A DNA stretch of 64,000 bases from NCBI GenBank assembly GCA_025642065.1, contig JAODUP010000105.1:124001-188000 (forward strand), written 5' to 3'. The position numbers were made by a program, and so were the translations under genes. Below, piece by piece: positions 47,905 to 60,198 of this stretch. The number at the start of each line of letters is the position of its first letter. Position 1 is the first letter of the stretch. The notes beneath the pieces are model-generated. The model made no database searches. It was not told the DNA's origin and saw only the letters and a program-made list of their open reading frames with translations. The stretch is from Paralvinella palmiformis. Lineage: Eukaryota; Annelida; Polychaeta; Terebellida; Alvinellidae.

Positions 47905-47919
47905 AACCATCAGTTAGGA
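47905..47919 (+). repeat. target-site duplication, left copy
   Basis: AACCATCAGTTAGGA, identical to 48014-48028, directly abuts the family A SINE on its tail side. Confidence 0.9.
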
Positions 47920-48013
47920 TGATGATGATGATGATTGATGTTTTACGGCCACTTTGTGCACAAGGTAGGCTAAATGGGCCGAGCACGCTACCGCTAGACC
48001 ACGGAGGCGTCCC
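47920..48013 (-). mobile_element. SINE family A, short internally deleted copy with TSD
   Basis: On this strand (TGA)n then TTGATGTTTTACGGCCACTT, TGTGCACAAGGTAGGCTAAA, TGGGCCGAGC joins directly to ACGCTACCGCTAGACCACGG and AGGCGTCCC. In reverse this gives a tRNA-like head with A box TGGTCTAGCGG, then the terminal body and (ATC)n tail. The B box and central body are deleted, leaving 94 bp. The insertion is flanked by a perfect 15-bp duplication, typical of LINE-driven insertion (established mechanism). The high identity of head and tail suggests a recent event. Confidence 0.9.
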
Positions 48014-48028
48014 AACCATCAGTTAGGA
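48014..48028 (+). repeat. target-site duplication, right copy
   Basis: AACCATCAGTTAGGA, identical to 47905-47919, abuts the head side of the SINE. Confidence 0.9.
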
Positions 48029-48784
48029 CAAAATGGGTAAATAAAAAAATAAAAAAATTAATAAAGTATTTAAAAAACATTTATAATGCACAGCCTATTT
48101 ATTACTCCAAAATGCTTTAAATTATTTAAAAAAACAGGCTTTTTGTTATGACTTGTTTTAATGACTAGTAATTTATAGAAACCGATTAGATGGGATCCGT
48201 GTGGATATGTATTACTAGTAAAGGTGCTTTATTAAATCAGCATTATTATCATTATATAAAATATTGAAGTATCATACCCTTATCTACTAATATGGATTTT
48301 AATCTTCTTGATTATTAGGATTGAATCACTGTCTTTAACAGTGGTTCTGTATAGAGACAGTGCTAGATAATAACTTACTGTGCCACTGTCCTACAGACTC
48401 CTATTAAGCCTTATATCTACGTTAAGTGATTACCAGGCAACACATATCCTGGATTATAGGTAAGATAATAGCTTTCATCGCTGATTAAATAGCTTGCTCT
48501 TGTTTGACTGATAGCAAAAGGTGCAGATACTGAAGTCATCCTGAGTAATGAATACAAAGGTAGATGATGAGGTTTTCTAGAAGCCGCTGTTCTGTACCTA
48601 ACAAACCAGGTCAACAAATAATCCCCCTTTCACATCAACAGGTAGTTTACTGTCAGCGTTTCTCCGCAGATCGGGAAAAACAGTCAGCAAATCTGAGTGT
48701 CTCATATTACGGTTATTATATTTGCTTCAATTGTTAAACGAATGAATGAATGCTTTGTTAGACATAATCACCAAGTCTTTCCTG
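48029..48784. other. no gene seen
   Basis: AT-rich. A minus frame at 48417-48617 has no motif. Near 48330-48410 a tRNA-like fragment (ACAGTGGTTCTGTATAGAG) may be an old SINE. Confidence 0.4.
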
Positions 48785-48965
48785 AAACATTTGGTCCAGG
48801 GGCTACTTTATAGGGAACGGAGATAGTCAGGCCAAAGGCTTTAATTGTTAGATGAAACATTCGTCGTACACATCCTCCACCGAATCCCTCCCACAAGCTG
48901 GAATTTTGCAGGACTCTGTCTTACCAACTGCATCATGGAAACGACCACCTTCCAGTAGTTGAAAT
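48785..48965 (-). mobile_element. SINE family B copy
   Basis: On the minus strand GATGCAGTTGGTAAGACAG (A-box region), GAGGGATTCGGTGG (B-box region), then GAATGTTTCATCTAACAATT and AAAGCCTTTGGCCTGAC. The block order matches the 32675 copy. Confidence 0.65.
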
Positions 48966-49022
48966 TTGGCCATTATGCTAACCACTATCTATTGACAACT
49001 GATTATTTATCTCAGAGTCTGT

Positions 49023-49024
<2 letters not shown>

Positions 49025-49069
<45 letters not shown>

Positions 49070-49091
49070 CAACAACAGCAGCAGCAGCAGT
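49025..49091. repeat. (AAT)n-(AAC)n-(AGC)n microsatellite
   Basis: Trinucleotide array drifting from AAT through AAC to AGC. The poly-leucine minus frame is an artefact. Confidence 0.96.
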
Positions 49092-50248
49092 AATAGCAAG
49101 AACAGTATGTATTTTATAAATTGCCTCACCACCAGCAGCCATCTAAAGGCACGTTTTACATTAAACTCCAGTATGAGGTACTGATCTGGTAATACACAGT
49201 GACAGTCACAGAGGGAATCACATCTAACACACACACACACAGAGAGAGAGCTAGACAGTCGAGGAATGGCTCGGCTGTGTCAACAACTAACTCTCCCTCG
49301 TGTCATTGTAACTCAGGTATGTTAGTTGTGTATTGTGTGGCCGAGGTCATGCAGCTCCAGCAATTTACCATTACTTGTAGGGTTTGAATGGTCATTGTTA
49401 CGTTCGGGTCTTCTTTGGCAACGTAAGTGCTATCTGTGTGTGCCTATTAGCCCGACTAGGGAGATCGGGGATAGAAAAATAACGTTCAGGTATTTTAATT
49501 ACCGAAGAGTCTAGGTCGGATTTAGAAGGTATTTTTGTAGAAGATACTTCCATTAATGCGTCAATGTTGTCATTGTATTATAAATATACTGTACTAGTAT
49601 TTATCTCGTCATTATTGTTGACGTATGGTAGTGGTTTTGTTTTGTTTTTATCTTCAGAGAAGCAGTTTTATCATGGCCCCTGGTTGTGCCTGTGTGTGTA
49701 TGGGGGGGGGGGGAGGGTCACATGCGGACATCCATGCACTTCTGGGTGTGTTTGTGAGATAACAGGCACTGGCACAGAGATTCACAACTTATATTTGGAT
49801 GATTAATCAGGAAACCAAGTACAGAATGGTGATTGTTGTTGCTATTTAGCCACGTATTAGTTCACAGATAGGGCACTGGCACAGTGAACAAAAAGTTACA
49901 ATTGCAACATATCAGCAATTTATCAGCGGACTAGATCTAGAATAGTGACTTTTCTCAGTAATCCATATATTGTCTCATCAATTCCTTGAAAGGCAACTGT
50001 CACAGCGAATTACAAAAATCCTGATTACAAGTCCGTTGTTCGTATGAGTGCGAGGCGTGTGTGATTTATCACCAATTGAGGGGAGCTCAACAGTTGGCTG
50101 CAGAGAAGAGTTAATAAATCTTCACTAACATAGACAACGGCAGACAGGTCATATTATTTTCCTTCAGAAATTTCAAACTGTTCTGACTCACATTAAAGAA
50201 ATTCTATTGATAACCTATCACTCTGCGTAGCTAAACAGTTAATGACAC

Positions 50249-50250
<2 letters not shown>
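49092..50250. other. no gene seen
   Basis: Mixed sequence with an eleven-base G run at 49702. No supported gene. Confidence 0.5.

Positions 50251-50291
<41 letters not shown>
50251..50291. repeat. (CT)n microsatellite
   Basis: About 40 bp of CT. A (GA)n run of about 26 bp follows at 50476-50501 in inverse relation. Confidence 0.95.
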
Positions 50292-50294
<3 letters not shown>

Positions 50295-50676
50295 AGATGT
50301 TTGCCGATAGCCACAAGCTGCATTCATTATCTAACCGTCCTAAATGAGACAGATTAAGCTTTTAGCCATAAGCATGTTAGTTGTATTCTGTATAGTTATG
50401 TAGATTATGTTTAAAGTTACTGCGGCAGATAACGGTATCTTTAATGAGGGGGTGAGGTTAATATACTTGACATTTAGAGAGAGAGAGAGAGAGAGAGAGA
50501 GGTACCGGTTCTTAACCTTCTGTTGGTTGGTTTAATCTCGTTTTGATAATGTTTTTGAAGGCTTTAGACCTACTCCCTTTACGTGATGATGCGCCACAAT
50601 ATTTGCTCGTATTATCGTCCACTTTGGCGAGGCTCTTCGCAGTTATTTCGCTCATATGGTTTACAGCGTTGTTTAA

Positions 50677-50795
50677 CTCACTCACTCACTCACTCACTCA
50701 ATCAATCAATCAATCAATCAATCAAGCTATCGCTCACTCACTCAGTCACTCACTGACTCACTGACTCATACTCACTGACTTACTCACTCACTCAC
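50677..50795. repeat. (ACTC/AATC)n array
   Basis: ACTC units, then AATC units, then mixed ACTC/ACTG. It lies just upstream of a family B SINE head, so here the array precedes the element and is not its tail. Confidence 0.93.
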
Positions 50796-50884
50796 TAACA
50801 CAACTATCTATACACAAATTAATGACAATTAATATATCTTGTTATACATATGGTCGGTAGAGTCTAAACAGCCAAACGAGTGCT

Positions 50885-51060
50885 CCTGTAGTGCAGTTGG
50901 TAGAGTTCTGTATATTTTTAGCTAGAAAAATCCAGGTATTATGTGTATCTGTGTAATGTTTCGACTGTTCATCTTATTTCCATGGAAGTCTCCCTTCAGC
51001 ATTATATACCATGTCTGACCAGCACCAGTGGGTAAACAAAGTGCTCTCTTACTGACTGTA
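50885..51060 (+). mobile_element. SINE family B, diverged copy
   Basis: TAGTGCAGTTGGTAGAG (A-box region), AAAAATCCAGG (weak B box), TGTGTAATGTTTCGAC, and the 3' block CCATGTCTGACCAGCACCAG then GGTAAACAAAGTGC, ending TCTTACTGACTG. Confidence 0.6.
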
Positions 51061-51640
51061 GACCATCACCGAGAAGAGTAATATCATTATTGCTATTTGA
51101 CATCCATATAAACGACTCTATTAGAGTTGCACTGGTCGTGTAGACATGGATATAGTGGGCTTAACTCGGGAGTGAGGAGGTTTGAGGTCAAAAGACACCC
51201 TACAAACCTAGGACAGGGTATTTTACCTAGCATAATTAGTGTAAATTAGTGGTAATATAACATTATGGTTTTTATAGATAAATCTGTTGATATGCAGCCC
51301 CCTCCCAATTACAAATACACCGAAATCTGCTCCAGCATATTATTGTCCCTTATGAGTCAGTCATTCAACGACGCTTTTTTATAGTGCATACGCATTTATC
51401 TATCGGATTATTGTAGAAGGATGACTTGTCCTTGGCCTCTTAACCATCTCTGGCATGATCGTGGGAAGCAGTGTTCTTTGCTGGTTGCTGGGTTTGCTAG
51501 CTCTCTGAGGAACAAGAGACATTTACAGCACTGGCATCATTGGATTTAAAACGGCGTTAGCTAAAGGAACTGTCACTTTGTACATCTGAAGCTACGTAAA
51601 CATCGGCGTAGGATAGTGAATAGATGGGAATCTTCTCTAA
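51061..51640. other. no gene seen
   Basis: Mixed sequence without supported features. Confidence 0.45.
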
Positions 51641-51970
51641 TGAAATGACGTTCTGTGTTGCTGTGATATGCCAGGTTATTGTTCGTGATAGCTGATACCT
51701 AGTCTCGGTTGTTCACGGCTTGGGATTCAATTAGTACACGGCCCAAGACTGTTTTATGTGAGATAATCAGCCTTTATTGAGACGGTATGTTCTGTTTACA
51801 ATCCGCCTTTACACTCCGTAATGAAGAACGTTGGTTGGATATTGAGCAGCAGCCGATACGCTGAAACATCAAGGCTCTTACTGGCTGACTTCGGCCTAAT
51901 GAAACACGGCGTGAAAGATTCATGATTTTATCAATCTGAAGTGCTGAATATGCAAATTACGAGCAAGTTG
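51640..51970. promoter_or_regulatory. candidate regulatory element with octamer-like site
   Basis: A repeat-free, GC-moderate block with GATTCAATTAGTACACGG, GCCTTTATTGAGACGG and, at the end, ATATGCAAATTACG (a POU octamer ATGCAAAT overlapping a homeodomain ATTA type). Motif-based inference only. Confidence 0.25.
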
Positions 51971-52109
51971 ATATGGTATCAATTAATGAGTGGGACTGTT
52001 TAGCAAGGGAAAATGGCAGCCATGCCGAGAACCTACGTGCTTTATATCTGATGTCAGGCTATATTGTGTCTGAATGGTTTCGGTTAAAAGGGGCGCTTTG
52101 TTTAATACA

Positions 52110-52150
52110 TCATCATCATCATCATCATCATCATTATCATCATCATCATA
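52110..52150. repeat. (CAT)n microsatellite
   Basis: About 41 bp of CAT with one TAT interruption. Confidence 0.95.
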
Positions 52151-52769
52151 AGTAACCATTTAATTATACAGAGCAGCTTTTTACACATTATTTGGGGTGT
52201 ATGCTTAAAAATATCAAAACAAATAGTTGTTTAAACTGATAATGTGCATTGTGCAATATGTAATTGTTAAGAAACATTTACTGAAAGCATTTCTTTTAAA
52301 CATTTTAACGTTTGCATTTGAATTTAAATAAGAGAGGGAAGAATAAACTGATTTCTCCTATAATATTTAATAATTTACTTTTACAATATTTACTATCATA
52401 TAATATCTATTGCATAGCGTATGCTGCAATATAGTATGAAGGTACTTGAGCTTGAATGTTCAGCAATGAAGTGTAGCACTATGAATTGCAGGTTCTCAGT
52501 TTAAACGTTGGTTAATTGGAGATGAAATGTGTCCATGGTTGGGCGATGATGGATTATTGTGTATTGGGCGACTGCAATTGACACCTGGAAAAGTATAATC
52601 CCCAGAGAGGTGACGGGTGGTGCTGGGATATACTGGTCTAATACCAAGGGACAAGGTGTGGATCAGGAAAGCTCTTAGACTTAACCATAAAGTCTTTAGA
52701 ATGGCATGGCTGTACATCAGTAATTAGTAGTGATGATTGTTTTGGTTACAGGACCATTGGTATCGCACG
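52151..52769. other. no gene seen
   Basis: AT-rich. The minus frame at 52496-52717 lacks any motif. The plus strand has a tRNA-like GCAGGTTCTCAGTTTAAAC near 52490 that could be an old SINE head. Confidence 0.4.
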
Positions 52770-52832
<63 letters not shown>

Positions 52833-52850
52833 TATATATATATATATATA
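52770..52850. repeat. (CA)n-(TA)n microsatellite
   Basis: About 55 bp of CA followed by TA-rich sequence. Confidence 0.96.
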
Positions 52851-52926
52851 ACAAGCAGAGTCTGGGATTTCTTCTGAATGTCTTATTGTGATTTTGATAT
52901 AAGATACACTCTTTAGATTTCTTTGT

Positions 52927-53175
52927 TTGCTTATCCAAACTATGATGTCACACAGTTATCTACCAGATGAAAGATCACAGATGGAGACTGATACAGGATT
53001 TGTCCCGCCTCATCTAAGGACGACGTCTGGGACACACATAGGATGTCAGGTCCCTGAAATAATTACCAGACTATGTGCCTTGGCGCAGAATAGCTATTTC
53101 CGGCCATTAGTGACAAAGACATGCGTCAGAGATGTGGGCTGTTTGGTAACAGATATTAGACTTTACACCCAGTAA
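52927..53175 (+). CDS. weak candidate exon, unidentified
   Basis: An 82-codon plus frame with protein-like composition (SYLPDERSQMETDTGFVPPH, then CQVPEIITRLCALAQNSYF) in otherwise AT-rich surroundings. It begins with a TTG, so any real exon would have to be spliced, and no clear acceptor or donor bounds it. No family recognised. Probably a chance frame. Confidence 0.15.
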   Translation: MLIQTMMSHSYLPDERSQMETDTGFVPPHLRTTSGTHIGCQVPEIITRLCALAQNSYFRPLVTKTCVRDVGCLVTDIRLYTQ

Positions 53176-53339
53176 TTTAGATGTTGGCCAGTGTGGTTTA
53201 ATTCACCAACAGCGTCCAAAATTATTCTTACAACCAGAATAATGTGCCAGAATAAATCACCAAATAATGTTTTGTAATATTTCAACCCATTACCAATTTA
53301 TTCACCTGGTGTAGATACGAATAGTCTTAAATAAACCAG

Positions 53340-53460
53340 CACATTTGGTGATGTACCGAACTGCAGACCCCCAGGTCGTGGGAGTGAATCCCTGTCTTAC
53401 CTTTCCCTGACCTATGTTTCTTAACTGGGCGTGTAATTTCCCTAGGAAGTCGTCCCTCGA
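53340..53460 (+). mobile_element. possible SINE head fragment
   Basis: TACCGAACTGCAGACC, CAGGTCGTGGGAGTGAATCC (B-box-like) and a trailing AAGTCGTCCCTCGATC lead into the CA array. It resembles the tRNA-like head of family B but lacks the diagnostic TGTTTCATC block. Confidence 0.35.
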
Positions 53461-53675
<215 letters not shown>

Positions 53676-56600
53676 ATGCACCGAAGATAAACAAAGCAGA
53701 AACTTAGTCTAAAAATAAATTTAAAAAATATGTAATTTGTATCTATTCTCAGATAAGAATTAACCATCTCCAGTTAACAGATCTTCCTGCAGGGGGAAAA
53801 ACCCAGAAGCAGATAGAAATCGCTATAGACATATATAATTGTTGCATTGCAGTTTTACGACGAGACTCCTTATGGCACAGAAGCTGTTCCCATTTATAAC
53901 CGGATTTTATGAAATGAGATTGCGCCGGTTTAAGTTTTCATATTCGTTTTATTAACAAACTGGCTTCAGAATTCTCAGCCTCTTCGGGCCAAGGATACTT
54001 CGCTATTAACCCGTAGAAAAGGATTTCTTAGAATGGTGGCTATCCTGGTTAGAGGCATTTATTGTCCTCCATCACACTCATTAGAAGGAATCCTACTGGT
54101 AGCATTAAGCCGACCAGCGATGTTGTGTGGTGGGAGTAGGTTGGACCTTTTTTGTCCCATATCGGTTATGGAAAGAAGGAGGCACTGGTATGCTAGAATG
54201 TTTAAAGCTTAGATGCATTGATCTATGACGTTTGGAGGCATTGATCTGTGGATGTTTGCCATTTCTATAACTACTTGTATCTGAAGGCTGAATATTTTAT
54301 AGAGGAAGCTAGTAAATTGGTGTGTGTGTGTGTGTGTGTCTGTGTGTTGCATTGTTCCGTGCCTTGATGTTGCACGTACCCGGAGGCTACCAACCGTTTG
54401 CTGGACATCACTGTATGTTATATGAGGTGGTTTCACTTGTTTATACCCACAATATTTTATCTGGATTAAATAGTAAGGTATATTTCACCACGGATATATA
54501 TATATATAATGAAACTATCAAATAGTGTAAATTATTATTAACTGCTTCCTGTTTCATAAACATAGATATGTCCCCAGTTTACTTATGGTGGTGATTGCAT
54601 TCATCTTTATGTATGGGAATTGCACTTTTTTGTGTCAGCCCGAGTCAGGTCATGACATAGAGCCTTTGACCAGATGAGTCACCAAACTTGCTTTTCTCGA
54701 TGAGCACACTAGAGACAATGGATATATCTGGGCAGTTGATAATTCTATGGCTAGTCTGAGTAATGTGTCATCCTATCCATCCTGGATAAATGATCAGTCA
54801 TCATGATTGGTAGTAAATACCTGATATAGCTCAGTCGCATATAGCTAGCTTCTTAGCCAATTCTGCACTATATTTTGTGGAAAGTAATGATTTGGACACA
54901 ATGGGTTTTGCTTGTGATGAATGATTGCTCCTCAATTGACATTTAATATTAACATAATTGAATATATTTGAATATTGTAAATAATGTTTCACGCTCATTT
55001 GATCCATTATTGAGGTGTTCATCTTACAACATATAGACTGAACACATCGTTTAGATTTATTAACTGAAATAGCATTTACTTGACAACCTGCACATACACA
55101 GATGTGCTACATTTAGTGAATAATCTCTATCTGTTGGTGTTAAACCTGTCACTTAGATTAAGCCTTCATTCTATCCTCAATGCAACGATGGATAATTATG
55201 CTGGTTATTGTGACAACAGTCATAAGGACGGTGCCACCAAGTTTAACAATACTAAGTATAATGGAGCTGTGTGTTAGAACTACACCACGGAAATTATATT
55301 AGTAATATGGCATCCAGAAGCTAATCCGATATCCGCCAGTATAAAGCAATCCACGCGCGAGTCCTCATTTGTTGGCAAATCACTCGAGAACAAAGCTCTC
55401 TGAGCATAAGCAGGAAATCCACCATCAATATGTCATTAGCTATACTCATCGGTGTATGTAATGTTTTGTGGCAGCTTTGGATGTAATATTTTCAGGTTGG
55501 TATACAAAGTTAGAAACGGAAGTGTGTCAGATCTGTGCACAATAGAAGAGAACTATCTGAAAAATGAACTTCACCACCTAGGAAGTATTGAAAAGTATAA
55601 TATTTCCATTGACTTTTTTTAATCATTAGTAATGGCTGTAACCGGAATACAGTAAAAATGGAAGATGCAAAACTAAAACTACGGGAATGTTACAAGTTAT
55701 TAATAACCACTATGTATCTAGTCAATCATTAACGTTCTACTAGTGTTACAGCATTTGTTATAAGTTATTTATTATATAGAAACTTTATTAACCTATTGTT
55801 GAAAAAATAAGCATCCTGGCGCAGGATTTGTGTACATACATTCCAGGCGATATTAAACTTGATAATGCTGAAAGTGATTTATTTCGATTAAAAACTTTTC
55901 TTGAAATTTTGCGTTCTATTACCAGAACCGTTGAGCAATTGATTTTACTGTATAATTTTAGCTTTGGGCCTCGTTATACGTAGCCTACATATTCAGGTTT
56001 ATACAGGATCCCCGAACTATCTTAATTGACCAAAGCTTCTCTAAATACAACACCAACATAATCTAGGTGCACCATTAAAACTCAACGAAGTGTTACGTTT
56101 CAGGCCCAGTATATGAACGACGCTGCACCTATAACTAAACGTTCTTTCAGCGTTGCGGTGTATGTTTATTATAAATATAACTAATATCGAACCCGTCTTA
56201 AATTTGACGACGATTCCCCGATTTTACACGGTATCAAATTATTTCTTATGTCTAACAGTACTACCTATGGAGTTGCTTGATCTTGGATGATAGAGTGAAG
56301 CTGTTAGGGTTTCTTTGGGGGGATTCCATCGTCTTCTCTCTCTCTCTCTCTCTCCCTCTCTGCGTTATCGTAGACGTGCCACTGCTAGCCATTCTTAATA
56401 TCCTGCTAGTAAATACAGCTCCATACTGTATCCAGTTCACATTCATCATTCTAAGAGAAAGCCATGACTCATCCAGCATTCGATGCCACCGCTGCCGTCG
56501 GATGAAGAATCTAAGTAATCTAGCCAATACGTTCTCAAACAAACATATCTAGACTTAGCCTCCCAGTGTTCGGAGGCGATTTTTCACACTTCACTCCAAT

Positions 56601-57164
56601 GACAGACACCTTCCCGTCTCTTCTGCCCTATCTATTCGTGGCTTGGAAGTTGGGCTTTTTCAAATGACGTTATCTAAATTGTTGCCGGGGTGCTCTTTGG
56701 GTGTTGTTCAGGGTGTACTCCCTCTCCCCCCCCCTCTCTCTCTCTGGCATTGGTGGTGTCTAAGCATCATAAATTTGGCCAAAGAAATGCCATTTGGCAA
56801 AAACCGGAGAACAACACACACATTTTCTAAACCTGGCAGCACAATAATAAAAATGACAAGGATTACAATATATCTTTCGCATCAGTATTTTATTTATCCC
56901 ATCCTCGCGTTAATCAACGCTAGGAGCAAGAGGTTAACTAAAACATAAGACGATCTGCATCTCTCTCTCTCTCGGCCAGTTTATACTCTCTCAATCCTAG
57001 AAGATGAGCCACCGGTTTGTTAAAGTTTTAGTTTACGTTTACTATTTGTCTTATGAGGTTATAGTTTAATTAAACCACTTACTAGATGGAAAGAGAAGCA
57101 CGTATTATTTTTTTTCTTCAGATTCACGAATTTCAGAGCAGATGAGTCACCATTGTCTAGAGGC
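53676..57164. other. no confirmed gene
   Basis: Mostly AT-rich. A small imperfect tandem repeat (GCATTGATCTATGACGTTTG / GCATTGATCTGTGGATGTTTG) lies at 54215-54260, (TG)n at 54320-54347 and (CT)n at 56335-56360. Opposing frames at 56261-56552 (plus: hydrophobic DVPLLAILNILLVN; minus: MFENVLARLLRFFIRRQ) cannot be resolved and have no splice support. Confidence 0.45.
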
Positions 57165-57260
57165 AACGGTGATGTATCAGATATAGAGGAGTCATGTTTC
57201 AAATCCACTCACTGCCTGGCTACTAGTTTTAGCCATGCTTACTGGTTGACTAAATCATAC
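57165..57260 (+). mobile_element. possible SINE head fragment
   Basis: CATGTTTCAAATCCACTCAC contains a tRNA B-box-like GTTTCAAATCC, preceded by GGTGATGTATCAGATATAG. The 3' part (AGCCATGCTTACTGGTTGAC) is not clearly family B. Confidence 0.3.
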
Positions 57261-58297
57261 AATGATACTTTAAGCGTTGGGTGGTTATGTATTATTGCCA
57301 ATTATGTCCCTGTAATTGATAGCTAGAAACAGTTAAATCCCTTGGAGTGCTAATGATTGTACCCTTTTGTACAGTTGTACAGGTACAAAGGTAAATTGCA
57401 AACGTGTAAGGTTTTTAACCCTAACTCAAATGCAAACTCTTTACAGTAGCAGGTGTGGATTTGGACTGTACACCTATTATATCAAATATATTGAATTATT
57501 ATTTATTTCAGATCATCAGGATCAGTTTAACAGTTTCAGGATCTCCCTTGTTATCATTTCATGATGGTTGTACTTGTTTGACTGATATTCCATATATATT
57601 CATCAATCTTTATATCCATGTTTAATATCTAATCATTTTTAACAAACGGCCCTTAACACAGTTTCACCTTAACATCGAGTTTTCATTATTTTCGTGATAC
57701 TTGTCTTATTCTACTTGTTTCAGAATATTTTAACATCAAATACATACGTCATTAAGGCTGACTTAGCTAAGCTATAAAAGATTTAAATATCATATTTTGT
57801 GTTATAATGTTAATACTTAATCTGTGGATCTGTATCAAAACTTAAGTAGATGTACATATTAATTACATTTCCAGTCTGCTGTGTCTAGAGTAGGGTATCT
57901 ATTTCTCTGTCCGGAGTTTTCTATCATTATAAAGCATCTCCAGGATAAATATCAGCCGGATGAGTAAAGGGACGAATTCCAGCACAGATCATGAAACTAT
58001 CTCATCTCATTATAGAACATTAATTAGTTTTTACAATCTCGATGCTGTCTTTTTTTGTTATCTACTCAATCTATTATTTGAAGTCATACAGTGAATTAAA
58101 TACATTTGACGATGTTAGAGTTGTTCGGCGAGATGCAGTTGGTGGTAGTTGTCTGAATCGTCGCTGTTACAGTACGATCATGTAATAAATATAATTGATT
58201 CAGAGTTGATGCTTGACATTTACCGTTTTGCCGATAAGCGGTCTCGAAGTCCGCTTTTAAGCTGGGGCCAACTATAAAAGTACCGACCGATCTGACA
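57261..58297. other. no gene seen
   Basis: AT-rich sequence without supported features. Confidence 0.5.
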
Positions 58298-58349
58298 TTG
58301 TTATGTTGCCGGTACGGATGTAGCTATACCCAGCAGCTGGAAGTTGTTT

Positions 58350-58661
58350 CTATATCCCGTAAATACCTACTTCGAGGCGATATGCCGACAAACGATTCCA
58401 TATGTGACTTTGGTATATCGACATATGGACAACTGAGTGGCGGCGGCCACGTTTCGATGGCCGGAACACATTCACAACGGTATCGCTTACCGTCGATAAA
58501 CGTGTAAATATTTCTAGCTCGATTACCGTTAAGTGCTGATAACGACGTGCCAGAATATCACCGGCCAGCCTTAGAACTGACACCAGAAGATGATCACACT
58601 GAGATAAACTAACACGAAAAGGGCCATTTCCTTCTATAAATAAGGTCATGTCGGGAGGCAT
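58350..58661 (-). CDS. weak candidate first exon, opposed by plus-strand frame
   Basis: On the minus strand an ATG in fair context (ATCATCATGCC) opens a frame MPPDMTLFIEGNGPFRVSLS, QCDHLLVSVLRLAGDILARR and so on, passing a donor-like ACG/GTAAGC after about 57 codons. The plus strand holds an equally protein-like frame (58298-58507, including KYLLRGDMPTNDSICDFG). GC content is higher than in the flanks. No family recognised on either strand. Confidence 0.2.
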   Translation of the reverse strand: MPPDMTLFIEGNGPFRVSLSQCDHLLVSVLRLAGDILARRYQHLTVIELEIFTRLSTVSDTVVNVFRPSKRGRRHSVVHMSIYQSHIWNRLSAYRLEVGIYGI

Positions 58662-60160
58662 GATGATATCCCTTTAACAACAGCGGGCAGATTAGTCGAC
58701 CATCAGACGTAATGTTGGACGCTTGGGTTTAACCACCGTTTAGCATATCTCGTACCGTAGTTGTTTGTTTGTTTGTTTTTGGCTTGTAACATCTGAAGAT
58801 TTCACGTTTTGGTGAAATATCTTCAGGCCGTGAGCGAATGGACTTAGACAGACATTTCTCTACAAATTATATTTTACAACGCCTCTTCTGTTTTCTGAAC
58901 GCATTGCGCACGCGCAGATTTCAAGGCTAGCCGCTTGAAAGTGATGGGTCTTAATTATCTTCGTAAAGAACATGTTCATGAATTAGTTTAATTGAGTATT
59001 TGTTTCTTTCCATCTCTATAAGAGATACAGGTAGCGCGTGTTTGCGGGTTTTTGGTGTTTTTTTCTTCTTCACCGCTCCGTCTAATAGCACGGATATCTC
59101 CACAAGACTATTAGTTTCCCATGTCATTTGTTAACCTCTGACATTGTACAGAATTATGCTTCACCACCAGACGTTACAGCGAACACGTCAAAATTGTACA
59201 GGTGGTTGGTTGTATGCTATGCCCCTGTGAGCTTAAAGAAGAATCGGACTTAGAACGGAAGAGCTACTTAGTTCTCATCTAATTAGTTACGGCCATTGGG
59301 CAATGTTGGGTGGGGGATATTTTTGAATTGCGCCGCCGTACCTTGTTTGTTAAAGGCCAGGACGTCTTAATGAAATTTTGCCCGGCGAAGTACCTATAAT
59401 TGATATGGCAGATAATGACGTAAATAATGTTTATTTATAGAAATGTTAATGCTGATAATATTATAGCTCTAAATCTACTCAGCACTTGTTAATATGTTAT
59501 CACTCTTTCTGTATAATGCATTATTGCGTTTAACAATATCGGACTGATCAGACTATCTCCCGTATCCATTATCTGCTTATAAGATTTAAAATAAAATAGG
59601 TGGCAACGTATTATAATCGGTGGCCTAGTGAGTTGGTCAGCGATAAAAGGTTACGGTGTGCAAACAAAAATTCGACAGGTGCAATTTGATCACTTCAACA
59701 TTTAACAGTTAGCCGTGCAGGGTTAACTGTTAATGGGCTTTTTTAAACTGTCCAAGCATATGATTAAAATAAATTAATATGTGAAATATATAAATATATG
59801 GTGCGACCATATCAACAAGCTGGGGAAAAAAACGATGTGAACTGATTGTAATCAGAAACTACAAGTTATCTGATACACTTCTTGTATGTGATAAAAGTTT
59901 AAAAAAATCAAAACACTGCCCGGTAGATGTCGTATCGTTGGTGACATTGTAATGTAGGCTGCTTCTAGGCGACCACCATTAGCATTGATCGAGCTAAAAG
60001 AAGAGATTACACAAATAAAGAGAACAACAATGTCGATTTGTTTGCCAGATATTAGCGTTGATTTCCTCTTTCATTTCCTTGCACAAATACCGTCTCCATT
60101 AGCTTCCATTTAAACGGTTCATTGGTCGGCAGTCTTCGTCTCTCTCCATTGACTTGTGCG
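58662..60160. other. no gene seen
   Basis: A perfect inverted repeat GAAGATTTCACG / CGTGAAATATCTTC-like lies at 58794-58823 around CGTTTTGGTG. The rest is mixed composition without support for genes. Confidence 0.45.
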
Positions 60161-60165
60161 GGCGG

Positions 60166-60198
60166 TGTGTGTGTGTGTGTGTGTATGTGTGTGTGTGC
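60166..60198. repeat. (TG)n microsatellite
   Basis: About 33 bp of TG with one TATG interruption. Confidence 0.93.

Noticed and set aside
56277..56552. Hydrophobic plus-strand frame that might be a transmembrane segment
   Set aside because: An equally open minus frame overlaps it, part of it is a (CT)n run, and no splice sites or family motif support it.
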